Assembly: GCF_002898515.1 (NCBI RefSeq)
Contig: NZ_PPFX01000021.1
Location: forward strand, 1-64,000
DNA: 64,000 nucleotides
Reading direction: 5' to 3'
Source of the DNA: Geothermobacter hydrogeniphilus
Lineage (GTDB): Bacteria > Desulfobacterota > Desulfuromonadia > Desulfuromonadales > Geothermobacteraceae
Shown: positions 24,380 to 32,544 of the stretch, piece after piece
Numbering within the stretch: the stretch's first letter is position 1
How the letters are laid out: every line of letters starts with the position of its first letter
Position numbers and translations under genes: made by a program
Notes under the pieces: generated by a model
Database searches by the model: none
The model's input: the letters and a program-made list of their open reading frames with translations, nothing else
Told to the model about the DNA's origin: nothing

Positions 24380-25558
24380 TCAGCCGGCAATTCCGTCTGG
24401 CAATTCCGTCCCCCGGTCCATGATCTCCAGATACCCGGAATAGCTGAACAACCGGTTACGCTTCCCCATGGACAGTTCCTGCACGATTCCCAGGTGCCGC
24501 AGACGATCCAGGGCCCGGTTGACTGTCGCCGGAGCAAGCCCGGTCATCTCCACCAGGCCACCGGACATGGCAATGGGGTGCTCCATCAATGCCCTGTGAA
24601 CCTGGAGAGCCGAAGCCGCAGCCCGGCCGATGCTGCTGATTTTCTGCCGATCCCCGTTCGAGAGATCATGGAGCTGCTGAGCGGTTTCCACGGCCTGGGT
24701 AGCCGTCACCACAACCGCCTCGGCAAAAAAATCAAGCCATGCCTCCCAGTCCCCGGTCAGGCGGACCCTGTTGAGCAGTTCATAATAAAACTGGCGATGG
24801 GTCTTGAAATAGAGACTCAGGTATAGCATCGGCGTTCGTAAAACCTTCTGCTCGCACAGCAGCAGGGTGATCAGCAAGCGCCCCAGGCGGCCATTGCCGT
24901 CAAGAAACGGGTGGATAGTCTCAAATTGCACATGTGCCAGGGCGGCTTTGAGAAGCACCGGTGTCGGTTCGGGCTGGTCGTGCAGGAAGAGTTCGAGCTG
25001 CCCCATGCATTCAGGCACCACCTCGGCCGGCGGAGGAACAAAGGCCGCATTGCCGGGCCGTGTTCCCCCGATCCAGTTCTGACTGCGGCGGAACTCACCC
25101 GGGGTCTGGTGGCTGCCTCGCCCTCGATTCAACAAAACCCCATGAATCTCGCGAAACAAACGCAGGGAAAGCGGCATCCCCTCTTCCAGGCGACGCAGAC
25201 CATGATCCAGGGCGGCAACGTAGTTGCTGACCTCACGCACATCATCCAGGGGAACCCCCGGGGCCTGATCAAGCTCGAACAGCAACAGGTCGGAAAGGGA
25301 CGATTGGGTCCCCTCGATCATCGAAGAAAGCACCGCTTCCTTGCGAACATACATGTACAAAAACAGAGAGGTGTCAGGCAGCAGGGTGGCAACACTGTCC
25401 AGCCGGCCCAGGGCCAGCAGCGCCCGGTCGAACTTGTTCCGCAGTTCTGGCCCCCAGTTGACAGGAGGGTCAGGCGGCAGGGGCGCAGGGATAAAAGCCC
25501 GTGCTTTCTCACCCACGGTCGATATAGTCACATACTTTCCTTGCAGCTGCCGTTTCAT
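24380..25558 (-). CDS. Fic-domain AMPylase with N-terminal inhibitory motif and C-terminal winged helix
   Basis: The product is 392 aa. The catalytic motif HPFLDGNGRLGR lies at about residues 216-227. Upstream, SSMIEGT (about 79-84) fits the inhibitory (S/T)xxxE(G/N) helix of self-restrained Fic proteins, with the Glu near residue 82. The C-terminal 70 residues (LVEMTGLAPATVNRALDRLR) look like a winged helix. Fic enzymes transfer AMP to target hydroxyls. The ATG at 25558 is preferred, with a purine-rich AAGGGGGG upstream; a GTG two codons earlier is also possible. Three palindromic repeats in the promoter region suggest autoregulation through the winged helix. Confidence 0.9.
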   Translation of the reverse strand: MKRQLQGKYVTISTVGEKARAFIPAPLPPDPPVNWGPELRNKFDRALLALGRLDSVATLLPDTSLFLYMYVRKEAVLSSMIEGTQSSLSDLLLFELDQAPGVPLDDVREVSNYVAALDHGLRRLEEGMPLSLRLFREIHGVLLNRGRGSHQTPGEFRRSQNWIGGTRPGNAAFVPPPAEVVPECMGQLELFLHDQPEPTPVLLKAALAHVQFETIHPFLDGNGRLGRLLITLLLCEQKVLRTPMLYLSLYFKTHRQFYYELLNRVRLTGDWEAWLDFFAEAVVVTATQAVETAQQLHDLSNGDRQKISSIGRAAASALQVHRALMEHPIAMSGGLVEMTGLAPATVNRALDRLRHLGIVQELSMGKRNRLFSYSGYLEIMDRGTELPDGIAG

Positions 25559-25574
25559 CCGCACCCCCCTTGAA

Positions 25575-25625
25575 CTTAAAATAAGAATCGAGCTTATTTT
25601 AACTTATTACGTATCTTAAAATAAG
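25575..25625. promoter_or_regulatory. Triple CTTAAAATAAG operator cluster upstream of the Fic gene
   Basis: CTTAAAATAAG occurs at 25575-25585 and again at 25615-25625, and its near inverse CTTATTTTAA lies between them at 25593-25602. The element is itself close to palindromic. AT-rich spaced copies in front of a gene for a winged-helix Fic protein look like a regulator-binding site overlapping a promoter. Confidence 0.5.
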
Positions 25626-25683
25626 CTGACCGGCAAAAAAGCTCAAGCCGGAAATGAAAAGCCGCCCGGGCGGGCGGCAAGAC

Positions 25684-25704
25684 TGGCGGAGGTGGCGGGA
25701 ATCG
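25684..25704. repeat. Partial duplication of the ssrA 3' end
   Basis: TGGCGGAGGTGGCGGGAATCG differs from the ssrA 3' end at 25877-25897 (TGGTGGAGGTGGCGGGAATCG) at only one base. The copy is about 170 bases beyond the tmRNA terminus. An inverted partial copy (CGATTCCCGCG) lies at 25809. Duplicated RNA-gene ends often mark integration of mobile elements. The rest of 25626-25830 is GC-rich with no gene seen. Confidence 0.6.
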
Positions 25705-25829
25705 CCCACTACGGTCAGGGCGTCCTGCCCTTCCCTGCGTCGGCTCCCCTCCGCTCGCTGACGCGGCCATCCCTGGCCGCTTTTCGTCCACTGGACGCGC
25801 TCGCTGCGCTTCGATTCCCGCGACGACTT

Positions 25830-25874
25830 CAGCACCAATTAAGAAGGGCCACCCCGGCAGGGCGGCCCTTCTTA
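25830..25874 (-). terminator. Terminator downstream of ssrA
   Basis: AATTAAGAAGGGCC and GGCCCTTCTTAATT form a long perfect stem around a GC-rich loop. It lies immediately beyond the CCA end of ssrA on the minus strand. The A/T-rich outer stem supplies the weak-pairing tract. Confidence 0.7.
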
Positions 25875-25876
25875 AT

Positions 25877-26229
25877 TGGTGGAGGTGGCGGGAATCGAAC
25901 CCGCGTCCGAAAATCTTTCACATAAGGCTTCTACATGCTTAGTTCGTGTATTGGCTTAACCCTCGGAACTCCCACGAACAGGATTCCCTTCGGGGGAGCC
26001 TGTTAAGATTTCGCCTCCGCGTCACAGGCAGCCGCGAAAACTAGCCCACTGAATTAACGTTTCATGCCCCGCATGGGCGACAAAGCATGAAACGTGGTCG
26101 CTTAATTAAGCGGCCAGTGCGTAACGAACGTCAGTATCGGCGTTTGTATGAGTTGGGCTTTTTTACGGAGCCAGCCCACTCCGGCATGCGACCTTAGCTT
26201 CCAATCCCCGTCGAAACCGAGTCACCCCC
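25877..26229 (-). ncRNA. ssrA: Transfer-messenger RNA (tmRNA)
   Basis: Read on the minus strand the RNA starts GGGGGTGACTCGGTTTCGAC at 26229 and ends GGTTCGATTCCCGCCACC then TCCACCA at 25877, the tRNA-like acceptor and T-arm. The internal tag frame (26144-26106) encodes NADTDVRYALAA followed by two in-frame stops; the resume codon just upstream cannot be fixed by eye. tmRNA with SmpB rescues stalled ribosomes and marks the product for degradation through the ALAA end. smpB is the next gene upstream. About 353 nt is a normal length. Confidence 0.95.
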
Positions 26230-26349
26230 ATGAATTCAGGCTCAAGGTTGAAAATCGACAATCAAGACCCGAAACAACTTCAGGTCTATCCTGTTAAACC
26301 ATTATGCCACATCCTTTTTCCGGATGCGAGCTGTTTCCCTGGATCCGTG

Positions 26350-26802
26350 TCAGTAGCGGCCGCGGATGGCGCGCGCCATCTCGCGGGCATCCTGCTTCTG
26401 TTTCAGCGTCTGGCGCTTGTCGTGCAGCTTCTTGCCCCTGGCGACGCCGATCTCCAGCTTGGCGCGACCTTCCTTGAAATAGAGTCGGGTCGGGATCAGC
26501 GAGAGCCCCTTCTCCTCAACCTTCTTGGTCAGCTTGCGGATCTCCTCGGCGTGCAGCAGCAGCTTGCGGCTGCGCAATGGATCATGGTTCTCGCGGTTGC
26601 CGAAATCGTAGGGGCTGATGTGCATGTTTTCGACAAAGATTTCCCCCCCGCGGATACGGCAGTAGCTGTCGCGCAGGTTGACGGCCGCTTCGCGCAGCGA
26701 CTTCACCTCGGTACCCTGCAGGACCATCCCTGCCTCGTATTTCTCCTCGATGAAGTAATCGTGGAAGGCCTTCTTGTTGTTGGCGACAACCTTAATGCCC
26801 AT
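26350..26802 (-). CDS. smpB: SsrA-binding protein SmpB
   Basis: The product of 150 aa matches SmpB throughout: [40 protein letters not shown], and the basic tail [20 protein letters not shown] with KRQ. It binds tmRNA and brings it to stalled ribosomes. The ATG at 26802 fits the family; upstream in-frame codons lie inside the rseC-like gene, whose end overlaps the start by 11 bases. It lies directly upstream of ssrA in the same direction, so the two partners of trans-translation are adjacent. Confidence 0.97.
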   Translation of the reverse strand: MGIKVVANNKKAFHDYFIEEKYEAGMVLQGTEVKSLREAAVNLRDSYCRIRGGEIFVENMHISPYDFGNRENHDPLRSRKLLLHAEEIRKLTKKVEEKGLSLIPTRLYFKEGRAKLEIGVARGKKLHDKRQTLKQKQDAREMARAIRGRY

Positions 26803-27250
26803 AATCCTGTTCCGAGCCGAGAATGGCGACAATGCGCGGCAGATAGCGTTCACGCTCAAGTTTTCGATTATAACCGCGGATGACCAGCAGGCTGATCACC
26901 AGCCCGGCAATACCGAAGGCGGCGGACAGCAGGTTCGGGTCAAGGTCTTTGCCGATCAATGCCGACACCTGCCCGCCGAGAACCGCACCGATGACCAGCA
27001 CGATCAACGGGACGATATAAACCAGAAAGGACGATTTGAGAAAGGTTCGGCTGCTGATACTGATTCTGACCTGATCACCGACGTCCGCGCCAACCTGGTT
27101 GCGCGTCTCGACCAGGCGCTCCCCCGAATCGCGGCCCATCTCGCACTTGTCGGCGGCGCTGCAGTGCCCACAGGCGCTGCCCTTGCGGCAGAGTACCATC
27201 GCCGTGCCGCCGGGCCTCAATTCAACCACGGTACCGGTTTCTTCCATCAT
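26792..27250 (-). CDS. rseC: RseC/MucC-family membrane protein
   Basis: The product of 152 aa has the family's N-terminal cysteine cluster ([19 protein letters not shown]) followed by a strand-rich stretch and two transmembrane helices (about residues 76-115), with a basic C-terminal tail. Members take part in SoxR reduction or sigma-E control in other bacteria; the role here is not known. The start could be either of two adjacent ATGs at 27250 and 27247. The end overlaps smpB by 11 bases. Confidence 0.85.
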   Translation of the reverse strand: MMEETGTVVELRPGGTAMVLCRKGSACGHCSAADKCEMGRDSGERLVETRNQVGADVGDQVRISISSRTFLKSSFLVYIVPLIVLVIGAVLGGQVSALIGKDLDPNLLSAAFGIAGLVISLLVIRGYNRKLERERYLPRIVAILGSEQDYGH

Positions 27251-27337
27251 CGTTCAGACTCCACCCTTTGCCCAGTTTGCAGGGCGGACGGCATTATACC
27301 TGAATCATCTGTTTCGTGGGAGAAAAATGGAGGTCGG

Positions 27338-28624
27338 TTACAGCTGCGGCCGACCGTGCAGGTAGAGCTGCCGCACCGGTTGTCGGCAGCCTTCGGCGAC
27401 CAGTGCCTCGATCAGTTCGGAGGGATTGGCGGCAGGCGGCAGATCAACCACCTGGAAGTGTGCTTCCCGCCCCGGTTCAAGAGTACCGATACGCGCATCG
27501 ACACCGAGCAGCCGCGCCCCGCCGAGGGTCGCCGCCCACAGCAGTTCGACCGGGTCGAGAGCATCAGCATAGATCCGTCGCGCGGCGGCGAGTTCATCCC
27601 ACATGGAGAGAGAATCGTTGGAGGCCAGGCTGTCGGTGCCGAGCGCCAGCGGAACGCCCGCCCGTCGGTAGAGTTCAACCGGAGCGCGACCGACCCGCAG
27701 TTTCTCGTTGGAACGCGGGCAGAGGACCACACCGGAGCCATGCCGCTTCAGCCGCGCGACGTCCCCGGCATCAACCTGGACGCCATGCACCAGCAGAATA
27801 TCGGGACGCAGCCCCCCCTGCTCTTCCAGCCAGGCCACCGGCGACAGACCGCACTCCGACGGCGACGGCGGTGGCCAACCGGGCTGAGGGTAAAGTTTAT
27901 CGACCAGCGGACCGATCCCGGAGCGCAGCAGTTCACTTTCGGCCGGCGATTCGGCGAGATGAATCGCGGCCGGGCAACTGCGGCCGGCGGCCAGAGCGAA
28001 AACCCGGCGAAGCAGTGCAGCGGCGACGGTGTAGGGCGCGTGCGGCGACACGGCGGCTGACAGACGGGACGAGGGCGGACGGTCGAGCCGTTTGCCGATC
28101 TTTTCCAACAGCGAACTGAACAGCTGCGGGTCACGCCCCAGGGTTTCAAAAAAAACACTGCCGAGCAATGGCGATTGACGGTAGGCGTCAACCGCCGAAT
28201 GAAAGGAAAGAATGTCACCGATAACGCCGGTGCCGGATTCCAGGCAGAGGCGCAGGCCGCGTTGGATCGCGGGCACGAAGTCTTCCGCAGGCCGGGCCCG
28301 TTTGACCCGAACCAGACGCAGTACCCAGTCAACGAAATCTTCTGCGTCGGTCGGTTCATCCTCGCCCGCTTCGGCGGCCCAGGACGGGAAATCGGTCAAC
28401 TCAAGATGGGTATGGGCGTTGGTCAGCGGCGGCAGCAACACCTTGTCGCCGAAATCGACCACCTCGGCAGCGGCGCTGGCGGCGAGGAGATCGGGCAGGG
28501 GTCCGACCGCGACAATCTGTTCCCCGGCCACCAGCATCGCGCCCCCCGCCACCGGGGGGGAAGAGATCGGCAGCAGGCACCGGGCGGTGTAGATGCGGGA
28601 GTTCCCGCCCTCGGCCCGGGTCAA
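27338..28624 (-). CDS. Amidohydrolase-family deaminase (possibly aminodeoxyfutalosine deaminase)
   Basis: The product of 428 aa is a metal-dependent TIM-barrel hydrolase: PLTNAHTHLELT supplies the first metal His pair, AVSPHAPYTV the middle His, LVHGVQVDAGD and GTDSLASNDSLSMWDEL the last His and Asp. Such ATZ/TRZ-like enzymes deaminate nucleosides or related rings. In futalosine-pathway bacteria this subgroup includes aminodeoxyfutalosine deaminase, which fits menaquinone-using anaerobes but is not proven here. The start is a TTG (28624) overlapping the TGA of the upstream panP gene, so translation is likely coupled. Confidence 0.8.
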   Translation of the reverse strand: MTRAEGGNSRIYTARCLLPISSPPVAGGAMLVAGEQIVAVGPLPDLLAASAAAEVVDFGDKVLLPPLTNAHTHLELTDFPSWAAEAGEDEPTDAEDFVDWVLRLVRVKRARPAEDFVPAIQRGLRLCLESGTGVIGDILSFHSAVDAYRQSPLLGSVFFETLGRDPQLFSSLLEKIGKRLDRPPSSRLSAAVSPHAPYTVAAALLRRVFALAAGRSCPAAIHLAESPAESELLRSGIGPLVDKLYPQPGWPPPSPSECGLSPVAWLEEQGGLRPDILLVHGVQVDAGDVARLKRHGSGVVLCPRSNEKLRVGRAPVELYRRAGVPLALGTDSLASNDSLSMWDELAAARRIYADALDPVELLWAATLGGARLLGVDARIGTLEPGREAHFQVVDLPPAANPSELIEALVAEGCRQPVRQLYLHGRPQL

Positions 28625-30276
28625 GAGTCCCCCTGCGGCTCAACCCCGAGCAACGCTCCCAGGGCATCCAGCAGATCCTGGATCTCTTCGCGGCGAGCAA
28701 TCCGACACTGTTCCTTCAGGATGGAGTCGATGATCTTTTCGTCCGTCAGGGGATTGGCCAGCACCACCCGGAAAACGGTCAGGTTCTGCTGCCCGTAGCG
28801 GGCCGACTGCAGAGTGGTGCGGGAGACAAAGGTCTTGCCCGACTCGCGCTGGTATTTCTGAATCAGTCGGATCACCTGGTCGAGAATCGAATTGGCTTCC
28901 TGCCGCACCCCGGCCTCGGCAAACTCCATCCGCCGCCGCGCCCAGTCCGGCAGGTAACGATAAGTGAGGATGTTCAGCTCCGGCTCGGTCATCAGTTCGA
29001 AGTCGCGATGTTCGCGGACCTTGCTGGCAAACATCCGCGCCCGGTCGATGCCGAGATCAATGAGCAGCTCATAGCCCTTGCGGCCGATGACCGACAGGCC
29101 GGCATGAACCAGCATCGCTTTGCCGGGCCGTGATCCCTCAAGGGTATGGCTGCCCAGGTCCTTGGAGCCCTCGCGCAGGATGTAGGCGGCATGATGCTCG
29201 ATGGCGCGCAGCGCGGCCGGGTTTTTGAACAGCACCATCCCCGCCCCCATGGGAACATAGAGCTGCTTGTGGGCATCGAGAGTCACCGAGTCGGCCCGTT
29301 CGATGCCGGCCAGCAGATGGCGATGGCGGCTGGAAAAGAGGGTCGGGCCGCCCCAGGCGGCATCGACATGAAAATGGCATCCCGCCTCAGCGGCAACATC
29401 GGCCAGACCCTCCAGGGGGTCGACGTTGCCGGTTTCGGTGGTGCCGGCGATGCCGACGATGGCCAGCGGCCTGATTCCCTCGTCCCGCAACCGGACGATC
29501 TGCTGCCGCAGGGACTTGAGATCGATGCGATTGTCGGCATCGGTATCGACCCGGACCAGGTTGTCGCTGCCGAGACCGATCAGGTCGACCGCCTTGGTCA
29601 GGGAATAATGCCCGCGACGGGAAACAAAAACCGCCAGTCCGCGGCAGCCGAGATGGTCCAGGGCGCGGGCATATCCTTCGCGAGCGATGCCGCCGAAGTC
29701 ACCGCGGGGCGCGCACAGCAGGTTGCGAGCGGTCCACAACGCGGTCATGTTGGCGATTGTGCCGCCGGAGCAGAAGGCACCCAGGGCATGAACACTGTCA
29801 TGCATCCGCCGCCGGTAGAAATCGTCCGACTCGGCATAGATCAGCCGGTGCAGCATCGCCAGCACCTGCCGCTCCATGGGGGTGAAGGCCTTGGAGGTTT
29901 CGACCTTGACCAGGTTCTGATTGAGCGCGGTCATGATGCGCGACAATGGCAGCATGAAATAGGGCAGCGCCGAGGTCATATGTCCGGCAAATCCCGGGGC
30001 GGCGGTATGAACCGAATGGGCAACCAGTTTTTCCTTGATGAATTCGGTATATTCGGAAACGAAGGTCGGCTCCTCGGGAATCGACGGATCGGCGAAGTCC
30101 CTTTCGACATCCTCCAGGCTCCGCTCCAGGGCGACAATGTGTGCCTGAAGGAAACCGGCGACGTCCCGGGAGATGGCCTGGTCGATGGCCCCGAGGGTCG
30201 AATCGGGAGCCTCGGGAATCGTAAAGATGCGGTAGAGGTTCTCCAGGTTGGCCTTGGCTGTTTCTTGCGGGGTCAT
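28621..30276 (-). CDS. panP: Pyridoxal-dependent aspartate 1-decarboxylase
   Basis: The product of 551 aa is a group II PLP decarboxylase. The PLP lysine lies in SVTLDAHKQLYVPMGAGMVL. The pyridoxal region HVDAAWGGPTL and the N-terminal GHMTSALPYFMLPLSR are typical of the PanP branch. PanP makes beta-alanine from aspartate and substitutes for PanD in some bacteria. Its place directly after panC and panB supports this over glutamate or tyrosine decarboxylase. The ATG at 30276 begins MTPQETAKANLENLYRIF, 37 bases after the panC end. No panD is seen in the window. Confidence 0.88.
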   Translation of the reverse strand: MTPQETAKANLENLYRIFTIPEAPDSTLGAIDQAISRDVAGFLQAHIVALERSLEDVERDFADPSIPEEPTFVSEYTEFIKEKLVAHSVHTAAPGFAGHMTSALPYFMLPLSRIMTALNQNLVKVETSKAFTPMERQVLAMLHRLIYAESDDFYRRRMHDSVHALGAFCSGGTIANMTALWTARNLLCAPRGDFGGIAREGYARALDHLGCRGLAVFVSRRGHYSLTKAVDLIGLGSDNLVRVDTDADNRIDLKSLRQQIVRLRDEGIRPLAIVGIAGTTETGNVDPLEGLADVAAEAGCHFHVDAAWGGPTLFSSRHRHLLAGIERADSVTLDAHKQLYVPMGAGMVLFKNPAALRAIEHHAAYILREGSKDLGSHTLEGSRPGKAMLVHAGLSVIGRKGYELLIDLGIDRARMFASKVREHRDFELMTEPELNILTYRYLPDWARRRMEFAEAGVRQEANSILDQVIRLIQKYQRESGKTFVSRTTLQSARYGQQNLTVFRVVLANPLTDEKIIDSILKEQCRIARREEIQDLLDALGALLGVEPQGDS

Positions 30277-30313
30277 GGCGGGTCTTTCCCAGGGGGGCCG
30301 GAAACGTCGGCAA

Positions 30314-31165
30314 TCAGCCTTCCGGCAGCAGCGGGCTGTTGTCAATCAGCCGGGTTGCGCCGATAAAAACGGCGAGCAGCAGCACCGAGTCGGCGTCAAT
30401 CCGCTGCTGCTGCTCCAGGGTATATTGATGACAGACTTGGAGATAGTCGATACGGGCTTCCGGTTCAACCCGGATCATCTCTTCGATGCCGGCGAGGATA
30501 ATGGCGACATCTCTCTCGCCGGCAGCCGCCAGCCGTTTCGCCTCGGCGATGGAACGGCTGAGCACCAGGGCCTGCCGCCGCTGGTCCGCGGAGAGATAGA
30601 CATTGCGGGAACTCATCGCCAGGCCGTCCGCCTCGCGGATGATCGGCATCCCCACCACCTCAACCGGCAGGTTGAGATCAAGGGTCATCCGTCGGATCAC
30701 CGCCAGCTGCTGGAAATCCTTCTGGCCGAAGAAGGCGATATGCGGTTGTACAATGGTGAACAGCTTGGTGACAACGGTGGTCACGCCACGAAAATGGCCG
30801 GGGCGGCTGACGCCGCAGAGAACCTCGGTCAGCCCCTCGACATCGACATAGCTGGCATAGCCGCGCGGGTACATGTCGGCGGCCTCCGGAGCGAAAATAA
30901 TGTCGGTGCCGACCGCCTCGGCCAGCGCCGCGTCACGGCTCAGGTCGCGCGGGTAGCTTTCAAAATCTTCACCCTGACCGAACTGGGTCGGGTTGACGAA
31001 AATCGACAGCACCAGCAGGTCCCCTCGCTCACGCCCTTCACGCAGCAGGGAGAGATGGCCTTCGTGCAGCCAGCCCATGGTCGGTACGAAAGCAATCCGC
31101 TGCCCCGCCTCGCGGGCGGCCAGGCAGCGCTGCTGCATCTCGGAAACGGAACGGATGATTTGCAT
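30314..31165 (-). CDS. panC: Pantothenate synthetase
   Basis: The product of 283 aa condenses pantoate with beta-alanine using ATP. Motifs include FVPTMGWLHEGHLSLL with the HxGH-type nucleotide site, SIFVNPTQFG, and FGQKDFQQLAVIRRM plus the KMSKS-equivalent region READGLAMSSRN. It lies between panB upstream and panP downstream, on one strand, so the three likely form an operon that supplies both precursors and the final condensation. Confidence 0.97.
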   Translation of the reverse strand: MQIIRSVSEMQQRCLAAREAGQRIAFVPTMGWLHEGHLSLLREGRERGDLLVLSIFVNPTQFGQGEDFESYPRDLSRDAALAEAVGTDIIFAPEAADMYPRGYASYVDVEGLTEVLCGVSRPGHFRGVTTVVTKLFTIVQPHIAFFGQKDFQQLAVIRRMTLDLNLPVEVVGMPIIREADGLAMSSRNVYLSADQRRQALVLSRSIAEAKRLAAAGERDVAIILAGIEEMIRVEPEARIDYLQVCHQYTLEQQQRIDADSVLLLAVFIGATRLIDNSPLLPEG

Positions 31166-31176
31166 AAGTGAAAGTC

Positions 31177-31280
31177 TGAAATCGGCTAAGGGCTAAGGGA
31201 CAAGGGCTAAGGGCAAGGGAGCAGATTTTCCTTTAGCCTTTAGCCGCTCCTGGCTTTTTCCTTTAGCCGCTCCTGGCCTT
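31177..31280. repeat. Short degenerate tandem repeats between panB and panC
   Basis: The spacer holds GGCTAAGGGCTAAGGGACAA, then GGGCTAAGGGCAAGGG, followed by two copies of CTTTAGCCGCTCCTGGC separated by TTTTTC. The two halves are complementary in part (GGCTAA against TTTAGCC), so a hairpin is possible. It looks like slipped-strand expansion. Confidence 0.55.
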
Positions 31281-32087
31281 TTATTTAAAACTATGCTCAG
31301 GCCCCGGGAAGGCGCCGCTCTTGACCTCGTCAATATAGTCACGAATACCGCCGCGGATCAGGGTGGCGGCATCGGCGTAGCGCTTGACGAACTTGGGCGA
31401 ATACTTTTCGCACAGGCCGAGGATATCATGGATGACCAGCACCTGGCCGTCACAATCGATCCCGGCGCCGATACCGATCGTGGGGATCGCGACGGCGGCG
31501 GTAATCTCTTTGGCCAGCGACGCTGGAATCGCCTCAAGCACCATGGCACAGGCACCGGCCTGTTCGACGGCGCGGGCGTCGGCAAGCAGTTTTTCGGCCT
31601 GATCGGCCTGTTTGCCCTGGACCCGGTACCCCCCCATGCGATGAATCGACTGCGGGGTCAGGCCAATATGGCCGACCACCGGGATGTCGATATCGACCAG
31701 GGCATGAATGGTCTCGGCCATGTTGCTCCCGCCCTCCAGCTTGACCGCCTGGGCCCCGCCCTCCTTGATCAGGCGCCCGGCATTGCGGCGGGCGTCGGCG
31801 AGGTCGACCTGGTAGGAGAGGAAGGGCATGTCGGCCACCACCAGCGCCTTCTCGCTGCCGCGCACCACGGCGCGGGTATGGTAGACCATTTCGTCCATGG
31901 TCACCGGCAGGGTGGTGTCGTAACCGGCAACCACCGAGCCGACCGAATCGCCGACCAGGATAACGTCGACCCCCTCATCGTCCATCAGACGGGCGAAGGG
32001 ATAGTCGTAAGCGGTCAGGACGGTAATCTTTTCACCCTCACGTTTCATGCGTTGCAGATCAAGAATCGTCGTCTGTTTCCTGCTCAT
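31281..32087 (-). CDS. panB: 3-methyl-2-oxobutanoate hydroxymethyltransferase
   Basis: The product of 268 aa makes ketopantoate from alpha-ketoisovalerate and methylene-THF. Family motifs include [38 protein letters not shown] and [20 protein letters not shown]. It is the first gene of the pantothenate operon. A TTGGAG ribosome site precedes the ATG at 32087. Only 14 bases farther upstream is a terminator-like hairpin with six T's, within a long structured leader, which suggests control by transcription attenuation. Confidence 0.97.
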   Translation of the reverse strand: MSRKQTTILDLQRMKREGEKITVLTAYDYPFARLMDDEGVDVILVGDSVGSVVAGYDTTLPVTMDEMVYHTRAVVRGSEKALVVADMPFLSYQVDLADARRNAGRLIKEGGAQAVKLEGGSNMAETIHALVDIDIPVVGHIGLTPQSIHRMGGYRVQGKQADQAEKLLADARAVEQAGACAMVLEAIPASLAKEITAAVAIPTIGIGAGIDCDGQVLVIHDILGLCEKYSPKFVKRYADAATLIRGGIRDYIDEVKSGAFPGPEHSFK

Positions 32088-32300
32088 GGCCTACTCCAAG
32101 AAAAAACGCCCTTCGGCAGGGCCGAAAGACGCAGCAACGGTAACCACGAACAATCCGTGACCGCAAAATGCTTGTGCCTTCCGTCCCGGTCCGTGGATCC
32201 AGGCGGTATGTTGTCAAACACAAACCCGCGACCTGTTCGGCTCCAGAGCCTGTTCCGGGCCCGTCGCGGGTTTCAAAAAGCGTTTTAGTCTATATCACAA
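32088..32300 (-). promoter_or_regulatory. Structured panB leader with terminator-like hairpin
   Basis: Two elements stand out on the minus strand. First, an 11-bp perfect stem AAACCCGCGAC/GTCGCGGGTTT (32273-32263 with 32232-32222) encloses a small hairpin GGCTC-TG-GAGCC. Second, TTCGGC-CCT-GCCGAA followed by GGGCGTTTTTT (32126-32101) looks like an intrinsic terminator just before the panB ribosome site. A possible promoter (TATAGA-like box near 32295) lies upstream. Known: a pan RNA motif of unknown ligand has been described in leaders of pantothenate genes in several phyla. I cannot confirm that this leader matches it. Confidence 0.5.
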
Positions 32301-32397
32301 CGACTTTTTTCAAGTCCAGCAGAAATTTGATATCCGGAAATATTTTGTATACGCAACCGGATGTCTTTATTCAGCAAATGAAATCGACCCCTTAGAA

Positions 32398-32544
32398 GGT
32401 TGTTGAAAAAGTCGTCCCCCCCAGGCTGAGCAAAAATGTCCAGATGCAAGGCGTCCGTAACCTCACGGAATAAGGCATACCGGAAGGTACGTCGTTGACG
32501 CGGGGTGAGGGCAACACCGCAGATGGACGTTTTTCATCAGCCTG
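32398..32544. repeat. Long imperfect palindromic repeat, copy 2 (variant)
   Basis: TTGTTGAAAAA with GTCCAGATGCAAGGCG on one side faces CACCGCAGATGGACGTTTTT with CATCAGCCTG on the other. The centre is GGCATACC-GGAA-GGTACG. The layout is the same as copies 1 and 3 but the arms differ. It lies just beyond the flavin reductase stop codon, so it may serve as its terminator. Confidence 0.6.

Noticed and set aside
20235-26230. Integrase gene for the ssrA-adjacent block
   Set aside because: No tyrosine or serine recombinase motifs are present in any frame. The attachment-site idea rests only on short repeats.
26774-28060. A 428-codon + strand frame opposite the rseC-like and amidohydrolase genes
   Set aside because: It crosses two well-supported genes on the other strand and has no recognisable domain.
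32088-32200. panB leader as a GEMM (cyclic dinucleotide) riboswitch
   Set aside because: GAAAGACGCAGCAACGG looks superficially similar, but the conserved core sequence and tetraloop-receptor layout are absent, and it would be on the wrong strand for panB.
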